From Competibacteraceae bacterium UBA3908 (GTDB taxonomy: Bacteria; Pseudomonadota; Gammaproteobacteria; Competibacterales; Competibacteraceae): a stretch of 11,056 nucleotides of DNA. Both the position numbers and the translations under genes were made by a program. The notes under the pieces were generated by a model. It was not told where the DNA came from. It did no database searches and saw nothing but the letters and a program-made list of their open reading frames with translations. The number at the start of each line of letters is the position of its first letter. Within the stretch, counting starts at the first letter, position 1. Location of the stretch: NCBI GenBank assembly GCA_002391525.1, contig DGFE01000176.1, forward strand, positions 5,368-16,423. The letters run 5' to 3'. Shown piece by piece: positions 5,039-11,056 of this stretch.

Positions 5039-6442
5039 TTATTTCTTCACGGGTATCAGCAGAAAGGCCACCAAAGCCGCCAGCAGCGTCGCGATGACGC
5101 CGGAGCCGATGCTGTACATGGCGGCGACGTGCAAGTTGCCTTGCGTGCTCGCCGCGACGGCCCCATAGATCGCCAAATGGATGGCGATGCCGAGCGCGCC
5201 TCCGAGCGAGCTGGCCATCTTGAAGATGCCGCCGGCCACGCCGGCCTTGTCGGGTGGCGCGGCGTTGATCGCCGCGCCAGTCGCCGGGGTGGCAAAGAGG
5301 CCGAGACCGACGCCCTGGAACGCCAGGCCGACGAACACCAGGATAAAGTAGAGGGTGTTGTCGGCGATGGAGGTCATGGACAGCAGGGTCACCATGCCCA
5401 AAAAGCAGAGCGCGCCCAGTACCATGGGCAGGCGTGGCCCGGTGCGCAAACTGATCTTTTCGCCGACCCGGATCATCGTGACCACCGTCACGGCATAGCC
5501 CAAGGTCAGCAATGCCGCTTCCATGGGCGTCAAGCCGCGTCCCTTCTGGAGATAGGTCTGGATGACGAACAGAATCCCGAGCAGCGAATTGATGAACAGG
5601 TTGGCCACCACCGCGCCGGTAAAAATCTTATGCTTGAAGAGCCGCAAATCGGCGATGGGTGAGGGGTGGCGCAGCTCGTTGGGGATGAAAATCGCCATGG
5701 ACACCAGGAAAATCGCCAGCGCGCCGATGGTGATCGGATTGGTCCAGCCCCAGGCGTTGCCTTTGGAGACGAAGAGATTGAGCGCCAGGAACCCAAAGAT
5801 TAGCGCCGCGAAACCCAAGGCATCGAGCGTTTCCTCCCGCGTGCTGGCGGCTTTCCGCTCCGGCGCGTCGCGCAGCAGCCAGAAGGCGACGAAGATGCAG
5901 GGGACCGCCAGCAGAAAAGCCCAGCGCCAGCCGAGGTAAGTGGCGACCAGACCGCCGAACAGGCTGGATACGCTGGCGGCGCCGAAGGTGGACATCGACC
6001 AGAGGCTGATCGCGCGGGGGCGGTCCGCGTCGTTGTAGTAGACTCGGACCAGGGCCAGGGTGGCGGGCATGATGATGGCCGAAGCCAGCCCCTGAAAAAA
6101 GCGCCCCGCGATCAGCGCCAGCATGTTGGGCGCCAAGCCGGCCAGCAACATGCCGATCAGACCGATCCCCAAACCGATGCGCGTCAGGAGCACGCGCCCG
6201 TAGCGATCCGCCAGACTGCCCGCAGGGACGATGCAGATGCCCGCGGCCAGCCCCGCCATGCTGGAAGCCAAACCCAGGTTCGGATCGGTGGACTGTACGC
6301 CCAGGGTCGCGGCGATGCTCGGCAGCAGCGCGCCCATGGACAAAGCGAAGAGCCAGTACAGTGACACGCCGATGCACATACCCAGCAGGACGCTGCCGGG
6401 GCATCGGTAGTCGTCAGGATTTACTGCAACAGTGTTCGACAT
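5039..6442 (-). CDS. MFS transporter, DHA2 (14-TM drug:H+ antiporter) type
   Basis: This 467-residue inner-membrane protein is a proton-driven major facilitator. Motif A appears as GSLADRYGR at residues 75-83, between the second and third helices. RFFQGLASAIIMPATLALV (114-132) is the motif B region with its conserved Arg. GAASVSSLFGGLVATYLGWRW (154-174) resembles motif C of antiporters, but without the usual Gly-Pro. Length and hydrophobic pattern fit about 14 helices, as in the SmvA/QacA group that exports cationic drugs and dyes. The substrate cannot be told from sequence. A ribosome binding site, AGGAGA, lies 9 bases before the ATG at 6442. It stands alone, without an adjacent regulator or fusion protein gene. 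It lies between a palindromic repeat element upstream and an IS remnant downstream, so it may have been acquired or moved. The C-terminus VAFLLIPVKK looks natural, so the gene appears intact. Confidence 0.9.
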   Translation of the reverse strand: MSNTVAVNPDDYRCPGSVLLGMCIGVSLYWLFALSMGALLPSIAATLGVQSTDPNLGLASSMAGLAAGICIVPAGSLADRYGRVLLTRIGLGIGLIGMLLAGLAPNMLALIAGRFFQGLASAIIMPATLALVRVYYNDADRPRAISLWSMSTFGAASVSSLFGGLVATYLGWRWAFLLAVPCIFVAFWLLRDAPERKAASTREETLDALGFAALIFGFLALNLFVSKGNAWGWTNPITIGALAIFLVSMAIFIPNELRHPSPIADLRLFKHKIFTGAVVANLFINSLLGILFVIQTYLQKGRGLTPMEAALLTLGYAVTVVTMIRVGEKISLRTGPRLPMVLGALCFLGMVTLLSMTSIADNTLYFILVFVGLAFQGVGLGLFATPATGAAINAAPPDKAGVAGGIFKMASSLGGALGIAIHLAIYGAVAASTQGNLHVAAMYSIGSGVIATLLAALVAFLLIPVKK

Positions 6443-6481
6443 TGCTTTTTTCTCCTTTCGTTTTTTAATCAGCTCTCTTTT

Positions 6482-6662
6482 AGGCGATTTCCAATAAAGA
6501 CGTTACCTGAATGGGAGGCACCTCCCCCCTTTGAAAAAGGGGGGCCGGGGGGGATTTCGCCACGGGAGCGCGCCACGTCAGCGGAGAAATCCCCCCTAAC
6601 CCCCCTTTGCTAAAGGGGGGAACCCAAAGACCTCTAGGGAGGAACATTTCCGGAAATCGCCT
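6482..6662. mobile_element. 181-bp nested palindrome, MITE/REP-like element
   Basis: The whole interval is an imperfect palindrome centred near 6572. The outermost arms are a perfect 11-bp inverted repeat: AGGCGATTTCC (6482-6492) and GGAAATCGCCT (6652-6662). Two 34-base C/G-rich cores, 6524-6557 and 6587-6620, are inverted copies of each other, and each also folds on itself (CCCCCCTTT with AAAGGGGGG). The spacer between cores is 29 bases, and the arms between core and end are exactly 31 bases on each side. The core motif (a run of C, TTT, AAA, a run of G, then GGATTT) is one I recall as a dispersed repeat in many bacterial genomes. No transposase or clear target duplication is visible. It sits 2 bases after the folK stop and may also act as a bidirectional terminator or RNA-end stabiliser. 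Confidence 0.8.
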
Positions 6663-6664
6663 TA

Positions 6665-7246
6665 TTACTCGATGGGCAGAACTATCGGCCGCAGCAGGGC
6701 TTGCGACCGGTCGAAGCGCACCCACAATTCGGCCAGGGTGACGCCCAGCAGTGGATGCAGGCAATCACCCGCGATTTCAGCCAGCGGCCGCAGCACGAAG
6801 GCATAGCGGGTGATTTCGGGTCGGGGAACCCGCAAGCTGGGACTATCGACCACGCGGTCGCCATAGAGCAGCAAATCCAAATCCAAGGCCCGCGCGGTGA
6901 ATTTCGCTGCCCCACCGCGCGCGGGATGGCGAGCCTCGATGGCTCGAAGCTGGGCGGCGAGCTCGTGGACCGGCAGCGCGGTGGCGAACTTCACCGCCAG
7001 GTTCAGGAAATCGTCGCCAGCAAAACCGACCGCCGGGTTGGCGTAGATCGTGGAAATCGTCAGCGCGCCGAAGCGCCGGCGCAGTTCCGCCAGTGCGCGG
7101 CGGACGTTTTGCCCCGGTTCGATGTTGCTGCCGATGCCGACGCAAGCCCAGACCAGGGGTTCGGTTTCGGCCGCGACGCGCGCTGGCGTCGCCGGCCCGA
7201 CGGTCGCCTGATGCTTTGGGTCAAGGAACGCGGCGATGGCGCTCAC
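6665..7246 (-). CDS. folK: HPPK, folate pyrophosphokinase FolK
   Basis: FolK transfers pyrophosphate from ATP to 6-hydroxymethyl-7,8-dihydropterin, the step before dihydropteroate synthase in folate synthesis. The proposed protein has 193 residues. The family N-terminus appears as WACVGIGSN (33-41), then FLNLAVKFAT (80-89), and the catalytic signature ARALDLDLLLYG at 118-129 with the two magnesium-binding aspartates Asp122 and Asp124. RPEITRYAFVLRPLAEIAG (142-160) is also typical. The start is GTG at 7246, overlapping the purU stop as GTGA. It gives a roughly 30-residue N-terminal extension over the usual start, and no ATG lies in between, so the true start is uncertain. Translational coupling to purU is likely. 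Canonical partners folB and folP are absent here, and the pairing with purU links two folate steps. Confidence 0.9.
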   Translation of the reverse strand: MSAIAAFLDPKHQATVGPATPARVAAETEPLVWACVGIGSNIEPGQNVRRALAELRRRFGALTISTIYANPAVGFAGDDFLNLAVKFATALPVHELAAQLRAIEARHPARGGAAKFTARALDLDLLLYGDRVVDSPSLRVPRPEITRYAFVLRPLAEIAGDCLHPLLGVTLAELWVRFDRSQALLRPIVLPIE

Positions 7247-8112
7247 CGGAACACCACCGTTCTTTTGCCGTTGAGAAACAGGCGTCGTTCGACGTAGTAC
7301 TTGACCGCCCGGGCGAGCGCCGCGCACTCCATGTCGCGGCCGGTGGCCGCCAGTTGTTCGGGACGGTAGGCATGATCCACCCGCTCGACCACCTGCTCGA
7401 TGATGGGGCCTTCGTCGAGGTCCGAGGTCACGAAATGGGCGGTGGCGCCGATCAGTTTGACCCCGCGTTCGTGGGCCTGATGGTAGGGTTTGGCGCCTTT
7501 GAAGCCGGGCAGGAAGGAATGATGGATGTTGATCGCGCGCCCGGCCAACTGCTCGCACAGAACATCCGACAGAATTTGCATGTAGCGCGCCAGCACCACC
7601 AGCTCGGTATCGGTGCGGGATATGAGGTCGAGCAATTGCTGCTCGCGCGCGGCCTTGGTGTCCGGCGTCACCGGCAAGTGGTGATAGTCCAGGCCGTGCG
7701 CGTCGGCGATGGGTTTCAGGTCGGGGTGATTCGAGACTACCGCCGTGACGTCCATCTTCAATTCGCCGATGCGCCAGCGGTAGAGCAGGTCGTTCAAGCA
7801 GTGATCGAACTTGGACACCAGGATCAGCACGCGCGGACGTTCGGCGGCATCGTGAATCGCCCACGCCATCGCGAAGCGTTCGGCGACCGGCGCGAATTCC
7901 TGGCGCGCCCGCTGCAACGATAGCGGCGAATCGGCTGCGGTATGCGCGACGCAACGCACGAAAAAGCGCTGACTCAGATCATCGTCGAACACCGACAGCT
8001 CTTCGATATAACAGCCCAAGCCATCCAGAAAGGCGGAGATGGCGGCCACCTGGCCGGGGCCGCTCGGACAGGAGAGCGTCAAAATAAACTTAGGGGTTGC
8101 GCCAGAAGTCAT
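7243..8112 (-). CDS. purU: Formyltetrahydrofolate deformylase PurU
   Basis: PurU hydrolyses 10-formyl-THF to THF and formate in the cytoplasm. In E. coli this balances one-carbon pools and supplies formate to PurT. The 289-residue product matches the family (about 280-290). Residues 10-85 form an ACT-type regulatory domain (FILTLSCPSGPGQVAAISAFL). The C-terminal part is a formyltransferase-like hydrolase domain with NIHHSFLPGFKGAKPYHQA (195-213) and LDEGPI (232-237). By alignment with PurN, catalytic residues are Asn195, His197 and Asp233. I chose ATG at 8112 because GGAG lies 10 bases upstream. A TTG at 8121 would leave only one base after that site. It follows sdaC by 93 bases and overlaps folK. 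The Met- and Gly-sensing role of the ACT domain in E. coli would fit its serine/glycine neighbours. Confidence 0.95.
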   Translation of the reverse strand: MTSGATPKFILTLSCPSGPGQVAAISAFLDGLGCYIEELSVFDDDLSQRFFVRCVAHTAADSPLSLQRARQEFAPVAERFAMAWAIHDAAERPRVLILVSKFDHCLNDLLYRWRIGELKMDVTAVVSNHPDLKPIADAHGLDYHHLPVTPDTKAAREQQLLDLISRTDTELVVLARYMQILSDVLCEQLAGRAINIHHSFLPGFKGAKPYHQAHERGVKLIGATAHFVTSDLDEGPIIEQVVERVDHAYRPEQLAATGRDMECAALARAVKYYVERRLFLNGKRTVVFR

Positions 8113-8205
8113 GACCGTCAACTCCGAAGGCTGTTGGTCGCGCGACAGATTGATAAACCCCGACAGTCACAGATGCCCGCCTGCTGCCTGCCGGGGCGGA
8201 CCTTT

Positions 8206-9483
8206 TCAGAAAAGCAAGCCATACAGGATGGCGGAAAGCCCCAGGAGGCCGATGACCGTTACGAATACATTGCCGATCTGGCCGGAATAGCGGCGCATGG
8301 CCGGCACTTTGCGAATCGCGTACATCGGCATGATGAACAGGATCAGCGCCACGATCGGGCCACCCAGCGATTCGATGATCGCCAGCACGCTGGGATTGAT
8401 CGTCGCCACGATCCAGGTGGTCACCACGATGAAAATGTTGCTGAACAGCATGATTTTCTTGGGATCGACCGCTTTGCCCGAATTGCGCAACTGTTTGGTG
8501 ATCAAGCCGTTGAGACCTTCGCGCGTGCCGATGAAGTGGCCGAAATAGGACGTGGTGATGGCGAAAAACGCCACGGCCGGTCCCAGATACGCGATGAAGG
8601 AGCCACCGCGCTGGTTGGCGATGTAGGACAGGATCGGGAGGTTTTGGGTCTTGGCCTGCGCCATGTCCTGCGGGCTAAGGCTGAGCACGCAGGACACCAC
8701 GAACCCCATGGTAAAGATGACCAACACGAGGGAGGTGCGGGCCAGGATTTGCTGGGCCTTGGCTTCGGCGTTTGGCCCGTGATCGCGCTCCTGCGCCATG
8801 GAAAAGAAGGAGACGGCCGGGGTGAAGCTGTAGGCGAAAATCAGCACCGGCAGGGAAATCCACATGGTGATGGTGAAGTCGCCGGCGGCAGGAACCAGTT
8901 CCAGGGAAGACAGGTTCCAACTGGGAATCAAGTACAGCATAACGAACAGCAACACCGCCACCAGCGGAAAAACCAGCAACTCGCAGATGCGGAGCATCGG
9001 TTTCTCGCCGGCGATGACCACGGCGGTCATGCCCATGACCAGGATGAAAGAGAGAATGACGCGGGGGATCGGCGCCATTCCCAATTGATTGACGATAAAG
9101 GAATTGATGGTGTTGGTGAGGCCGACGCCGTACACCATTACGAAGGGGTAAATCGCCATGAAATAAAAGAAGGTGATCAGCAACCCGGCCATTTTGCCGA
9201 AGTGTTCCTCGACCACCTCAGTAAGGTCGCTGCCGGGACGGGCCGAGGACGTGACGAAGCGGGACAATCCGCGATGGGCGAGATAGACCATCGGGTAGGA
9301 CAGAACGATCATCACCACCACCGGCCAGAATCCCTTGAGACCGGCGTTGATGGGCAGAAACAGAATACCCGCGCCGACGGCGGTGCCAAACAGCGTCGCC
9401 ATCCATGCGGTGTCTTGCGAGGTCCAGGGGAGGCCACTCGTTTGGGTTTCGGCGGTTTTGGGGTGCGCGATTTCGACCGACAT
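8206..9483 (-). CDS. sdaC: Serine transporter, SdaC/HAAAP family
   Basis: This 425-residue inner-membrane protein resembles the hydroxy/aromatic amino acid permeases, above all SdaC, a proton-coupled L-serine importer. It begins with a short polar N-terminus, then DTAWMATLFGTAVGAGILFLP (residues 24-44), the glycine-rich first helix typical of the family. Later segments such as ISLPVLIFAYSFTPAVSFF and FAITTSYFGHFIGTREGLNG are also characteristic, and about 11 helices are expected. The ribosome binding site GGAGAAG is 4 bases upstream of the ATG at 9483. The neighbouring serine dehydratase and gcvT strongly support serine as substrate, though threonine cannot be excluded. An AT-rich stretch with TATAAC lies about 40-50 bases upstream, so it may have its own promoter. 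The frame is complete. Confidence 0.9.
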   Translation of the reverse strand: MSVEIAHPKTAETQTSGLPWTSQDTAWMATLFGTAVGAGILFLPINAGLKGFWPVVVMIVLSYPMVYLAHRGLSRFVTSSARPGSDLTEVVEEHFGKMAGLLITFFYFMAIYPFVMVYGVGLTNTINSFIVNQLGMAPIPRVILSFILVMGMTAVVIAGEKPMLRICELLVFPLVAVLLFVMLYLIPSWNLSSLELVPAAGDFTITMWISLPVLIFAYSFTPAVSFFSMAQERDHGPNAEAKAQQILARTSLVLVIFTMGFVVSCVLSLSPQDMAQAKTQNLPILSYIANQRGGSFIAYLGPAVAFFAITTSYFGHFIGTREGLNGLITKQLRNSGKAVDPKKIMLFSNIFIVVTTWIVATINPSVLAIIESLGGPIVALILFIMPMYAIRKVPAMRRYSGQIGNVFVTVIGLLGLSAILYGLLF

Positions 9484-9632
9484 TGCTCTTCTCCAAGGTG
9501 GTTGAGGGTAGCTTTTAAGCTCGTGATTTTTTGTTATATGAATTTTGATAACGCCCTTCAGCGGTCTTGCTGACCGACAGCCCAGTCAACCCCGGCCAAG
9601 CCCGCAACCGCGAGTTTGGCCGGGTCAGCGCC
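9484..9632 (-). promoter_or_regulatory. gcvT-sdaC intergenic region, hairpins and AT-rich leader
   Basis: Three things are visible. Next to gcvT is a 9-bp stem, CCCGGCCAA (9591-9599) with TTGGCCGGG (9616-9624), around a 16-base loop. Next is a small hairpin CGGTC-TTGCT-GACCG (9562-9576). Neither is followed by a T-run on the minus strand, so they may pause or protect RNA but are not clear intrinsic terminators. Nearer sdaC is an AT-rich patch with TATAAC, a possible -10 box with a poor -35, and a short inverted repeat AGCTT-TT-AAGCT. Confidence 0.4.
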
Positions 9633-10754
9633 TCAACCCCGGTAATAACGCTGCGGTACGAACGGCGTCTTGGCGACTTCAATGGGAACTGGCTTGCCGC
9701 GCACCAGCGCATTGAGGGCGGTGCCGATCTTGGACAATGCGGTTTCGACGTAACCCATCGCCACCGGGCCGCCCAGGGTCGGACCGAAGCCGCCGCTGGT
9801 GACCTTGCCGACCACCCGACCGCTATCGTCCACCACTTCCGCGCCGTCGCGCACCGGCATCTTGCCTTTGGGCAGCAGACCGACCCGCTTGCGGGCCACG
9901 CCTTTTTCAATCTGCTCGGCAATCACCTCCGCACCGGGATAGCCGCCGGGTCGCGCGCCGTCGCGCCGCCGCGGCTTGGACAGCGCCCACAGCAGGCTGG
10001 CCTCGACCGGGGTGGTGGTGGTGTCGATGTCGTGGCCATACAGGCACAGGCCCGCTTCCAGGCGCAGCGAGTCCCGCGCGCCCAGGCCGATGGGCGCGAC
10101 CTCCGGTTGCGCGAGCAGCAGGCGGGCGAGTTCCTCGGCCTTGGCGGCGGGCACCGAAATTTCGTAGCCATCTTCGCCGGTGTAGCCGGAACGGCTGATG
10201 AGACAGGGGACGCCGACCAGCGTCACCGGCCCGTGATCCATGAACAGCATCTTGCCGGTTTCCGGCGCCAGCCGGGTCATGACCGCCGCCGCCGCCGGAC
10301 CCTGGATGGCCAGCAGCGCGCGGTCGGCCAGTTCTTCCACTTGGCAGCGGCTGGATAGGTGCGCTCGCATGTGAGCGATGTCCTGCTGCTTGCAGGCGGC
10401 GTTGACCACCACGAACAGCGAGTCGCCGCTGTTGGCGACCATGAGATCGTCCAGGATGCCGCCTTGCTCGTTGGTGAACAGGGCATACCGCTGGCTGCCG
10501 GCGGGCAGGTCGATGATGTCCACCGGCACCAGCGTTTCCAGGGCCACCGCCGCGTCCGGGCCGGACAGGCGCACCTGGCCCATGTGCGACACGTCGAACA
10601 GGCCAGCCTGCGTGCGGGTATGGCAGTGTTCCTTGATGATGCCAGAGGGGTATTGCACCGGCATCTCGTAACCGGCGAAGGGCACCATCTTGGCGCCGAG
10701 TTCGACGTGCAGGTCGTACAGCGGCGTGCGGGAAAGGGATTGGTTAGTGCTCAT
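9633..10754 (-). CDS. gcvT: Aminomethyltransferase GcvT (glycine cleavage T protein)
   Basis: GcvT takes the aminomethyl group from the lipoylated H protein, releases ammonia and passes the methylene carbon to tetrahydrofolate. The product has 373 residues (E. coli about 364). Recognised segments are TPLYDLHVELGAKMVPFAGYEMPVQY (10-35, split here as one continuous family N-terminus), GLFDVSHMG (51-59), GGILDDLM with the likely catalytic Asp102, SGYTGEDGYEI (189-199), GARDSLRLEAGLCLYG (225-240) and the C-terminal GYVE segment. The frame is open to 10802, but ATG at 10754 fits the family start and has GGAA upstream. Oddly, gcvH and gcvP are not next to it. Instead it follows a serine dehydratase by 41 bases and precedes a serine transporter. 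The central insertion after LWALSKPRRRDGARPG is slightly unusual, where other members have an active lysine-rich linker. Confidence 0.95.
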   Translation of the reverse strand: MSTNQSLSRTPLYDLHVELGAKMVPFAGYEMPVQYPSGIIKEHCHTRTQAGLFDVSHMGQVRLSGPDAAVALETLVPVDIIDLPAGSQRYALFTNEQGGILDDLMVANSGDSLFVVVNAACKQQDIAHMRAHLSSRCQVEELADRALLAIQGPAAAAVMTRLAPETGKMLFMDHGPVTLVGVPCLISRSGYTGEDGYEISVPAAKAEELARLLLAQPEVAPIGLGARDSLRLEAGLCLYGHDIDTTTTPVEASLLWALSKPRRRDGARPGGYPGAEVIAEQIEKGVARKRVGLLPKGKMPVRDGAEVVDDSGRVVGKVTSGGFGPTLGGPVAMGYVETALSKIGTALNALVRGKPVPIEVAKTPFVPQRYYRG

Positions 10755-10795
10755 GGCAGGGTTCCAAGTAGTGGAGAGTTCGGGTTCGCGCCGCG

Positions 10796-11056
10796 TTAGC
10801 ACTCGATGATGTTGACGGCGAGGCCACCGCGGGCGGTTTCCTTGTATTTGGTCTTCATGTCCGCGCCGGTCTCGCGCATGGTCCGGATGACCTTGTCGAG
10901 CGATATGAAGTGCTTGCCGTCGCCGCGCAGCGCCATTCGGGCGGCGTTGATCGCCTTGATCGATGCCATGGCGTTGCGCTCGATGCAGGGCACCTGCACC
11001 AGGCCGCCGACCGGATCGCAGGTGAGGCCGAGGTTGTGTTCCATGCCGATTTCGGC
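10796..11056 (-). CDS. sdaA: L-serine dehydratase (iron-sulfur), 5' end missing
   Basis: This enzyme deaminates L-serine to pyruvate and ammonia using an oxygen-labile [4Fe-4S] cluster. Only the last 86 codons are in the window, and the frame is open to its right edge. The visible part reads AEIGMEHNLGLTCDPVGGLV, then QVPCIERNAM, AINAARMAL and ETGADMKTKYKETARGGLAV, and ends NIIEC. The two cysteines in TCDPVGG and VPCIERN and the terminal Cys are those typical of the SdaA/SdaB C-terminal domain, where they ligate or sit near the cluster. Whether it is SdaA or its paralogue SdaB cannot be decided from this part. It ends 41 bases before the gcvT start and is likely co-transcribed with it. Confidence 0.94.
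   Translation of the reverse strand, partial: AEIGMEHNLGLTCDPVGGLVQVPCIERNAMASIKAINAARMALRGDGKHFISLDKVIRTMRETGADMKTKYKETARGGLAVNIIEC

Noticed and set aside
6482..6662. CRISPR array
   Set aside because: The repeats are only two, inverted and unequal in spacing. A CRISPR would show several direct repeats with unique spacers and cas genes.
6480..6764. 94-codon minus-strand frame across the palindromic element
   Set aside because: The peptide (PPFSKGGLGG and similar) is just the translation of the repeat core, a known kind of spurious ORF, and it overlaps the end of folK.
8113..8205. Terminator between sdaC and purU
   Set aside because: There is a C/G-rich stretch and a short CTTTTC-GAAAAG palindrome at the sdaC stop, but no stable stem followed by a T-run on the minus strand.
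7942..9573. 543-codon plus-strand open frame opposite sdaC
   Set aside because: It is very rich in His, Asp, Gln and Gly and has no domain. It is the mirror of a clear transporter gene with its own ribosome binding site.
9484..9632. Glycine riboswitch between gcvT and sdaC
   Set aside because: I saw no tandem aptamer-like conserved core, and the gap of about 149 bases is mostly two simple hairpins. A riboswitch would be expected upstream of the first gene, beyond the window.

Overview
This window looks like part of a GC-rich gammaproteobacterial chromosome, seen as one end of an assembly contig. The evidence is the gene content: the recycling ligase Mpl for meso-diaminopimelate murein, the redox chaperone Hsp33, ArfB, an SdaC-type serine carrier and an iron-sulfur L-serine dehydratase. 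The species cannot be named from the sequence. A purple-sulfur or Competibacter-like relative would fit the overall style, but that is only a guess. Almost every gene lies on the minus strand, so the window is best read from right to left.

Right part (about 11056 down to 6665): serine, glycine and one-carbon metabolism. The order is the 3' end of an L-serine dehydratase gene (sdaA), gcvT, sdaC, purU and folK. Serine would be imported by SdaC and deaminated by SdaA. GcvT belongs to the glycine cleavage system and loads one-carbon units onto tetrahydrofolate. PurU recycles 10-formyl-THF to THF plus formate, and FolK acts in folate synthesis.

Middle part (about 6664 down to 3862): an accessory, rearranged zone. 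It holds a 181-bp nested palindrome resembling a MITE or REP element, a 14-TM-type MFS transporter of the DHA2 (multidrug) type, and a decayed IS5-family transposase with two frameshifts that starts a few bases after the MFS stop codon. Next come a degenerate tRNA-3'-end-like stretch, a small plus-strand gene for a possibly exported Arg/Glu-rich protein with an internal duplication, and a divergent 35-residue lysine-rich protein gene with an excellent ribosome binding site.

Left part (3861 down to 35): conserved housekeeping genes. arfB (ribosome rescue) comes first, followed by a tight run hslO (Hsp33), an unrecognised membrane protein, mpl (murein recycling) and ubiX (flavin prenyltransferase). 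The mpl stop and ubiX start overlap by eight bases.

The first 34 bases are not genomic. They match the Illumina Nextera read-1 adapter, including the 19-bp Tn5 mosaic end, so ubiX is cut off by a library artefact and not by biology. I found no convincing new defence system or other multi-gene novelty. The best leads are the palindromic element, the two small proteins and the IS/tRNA-like junction beside the transporter.
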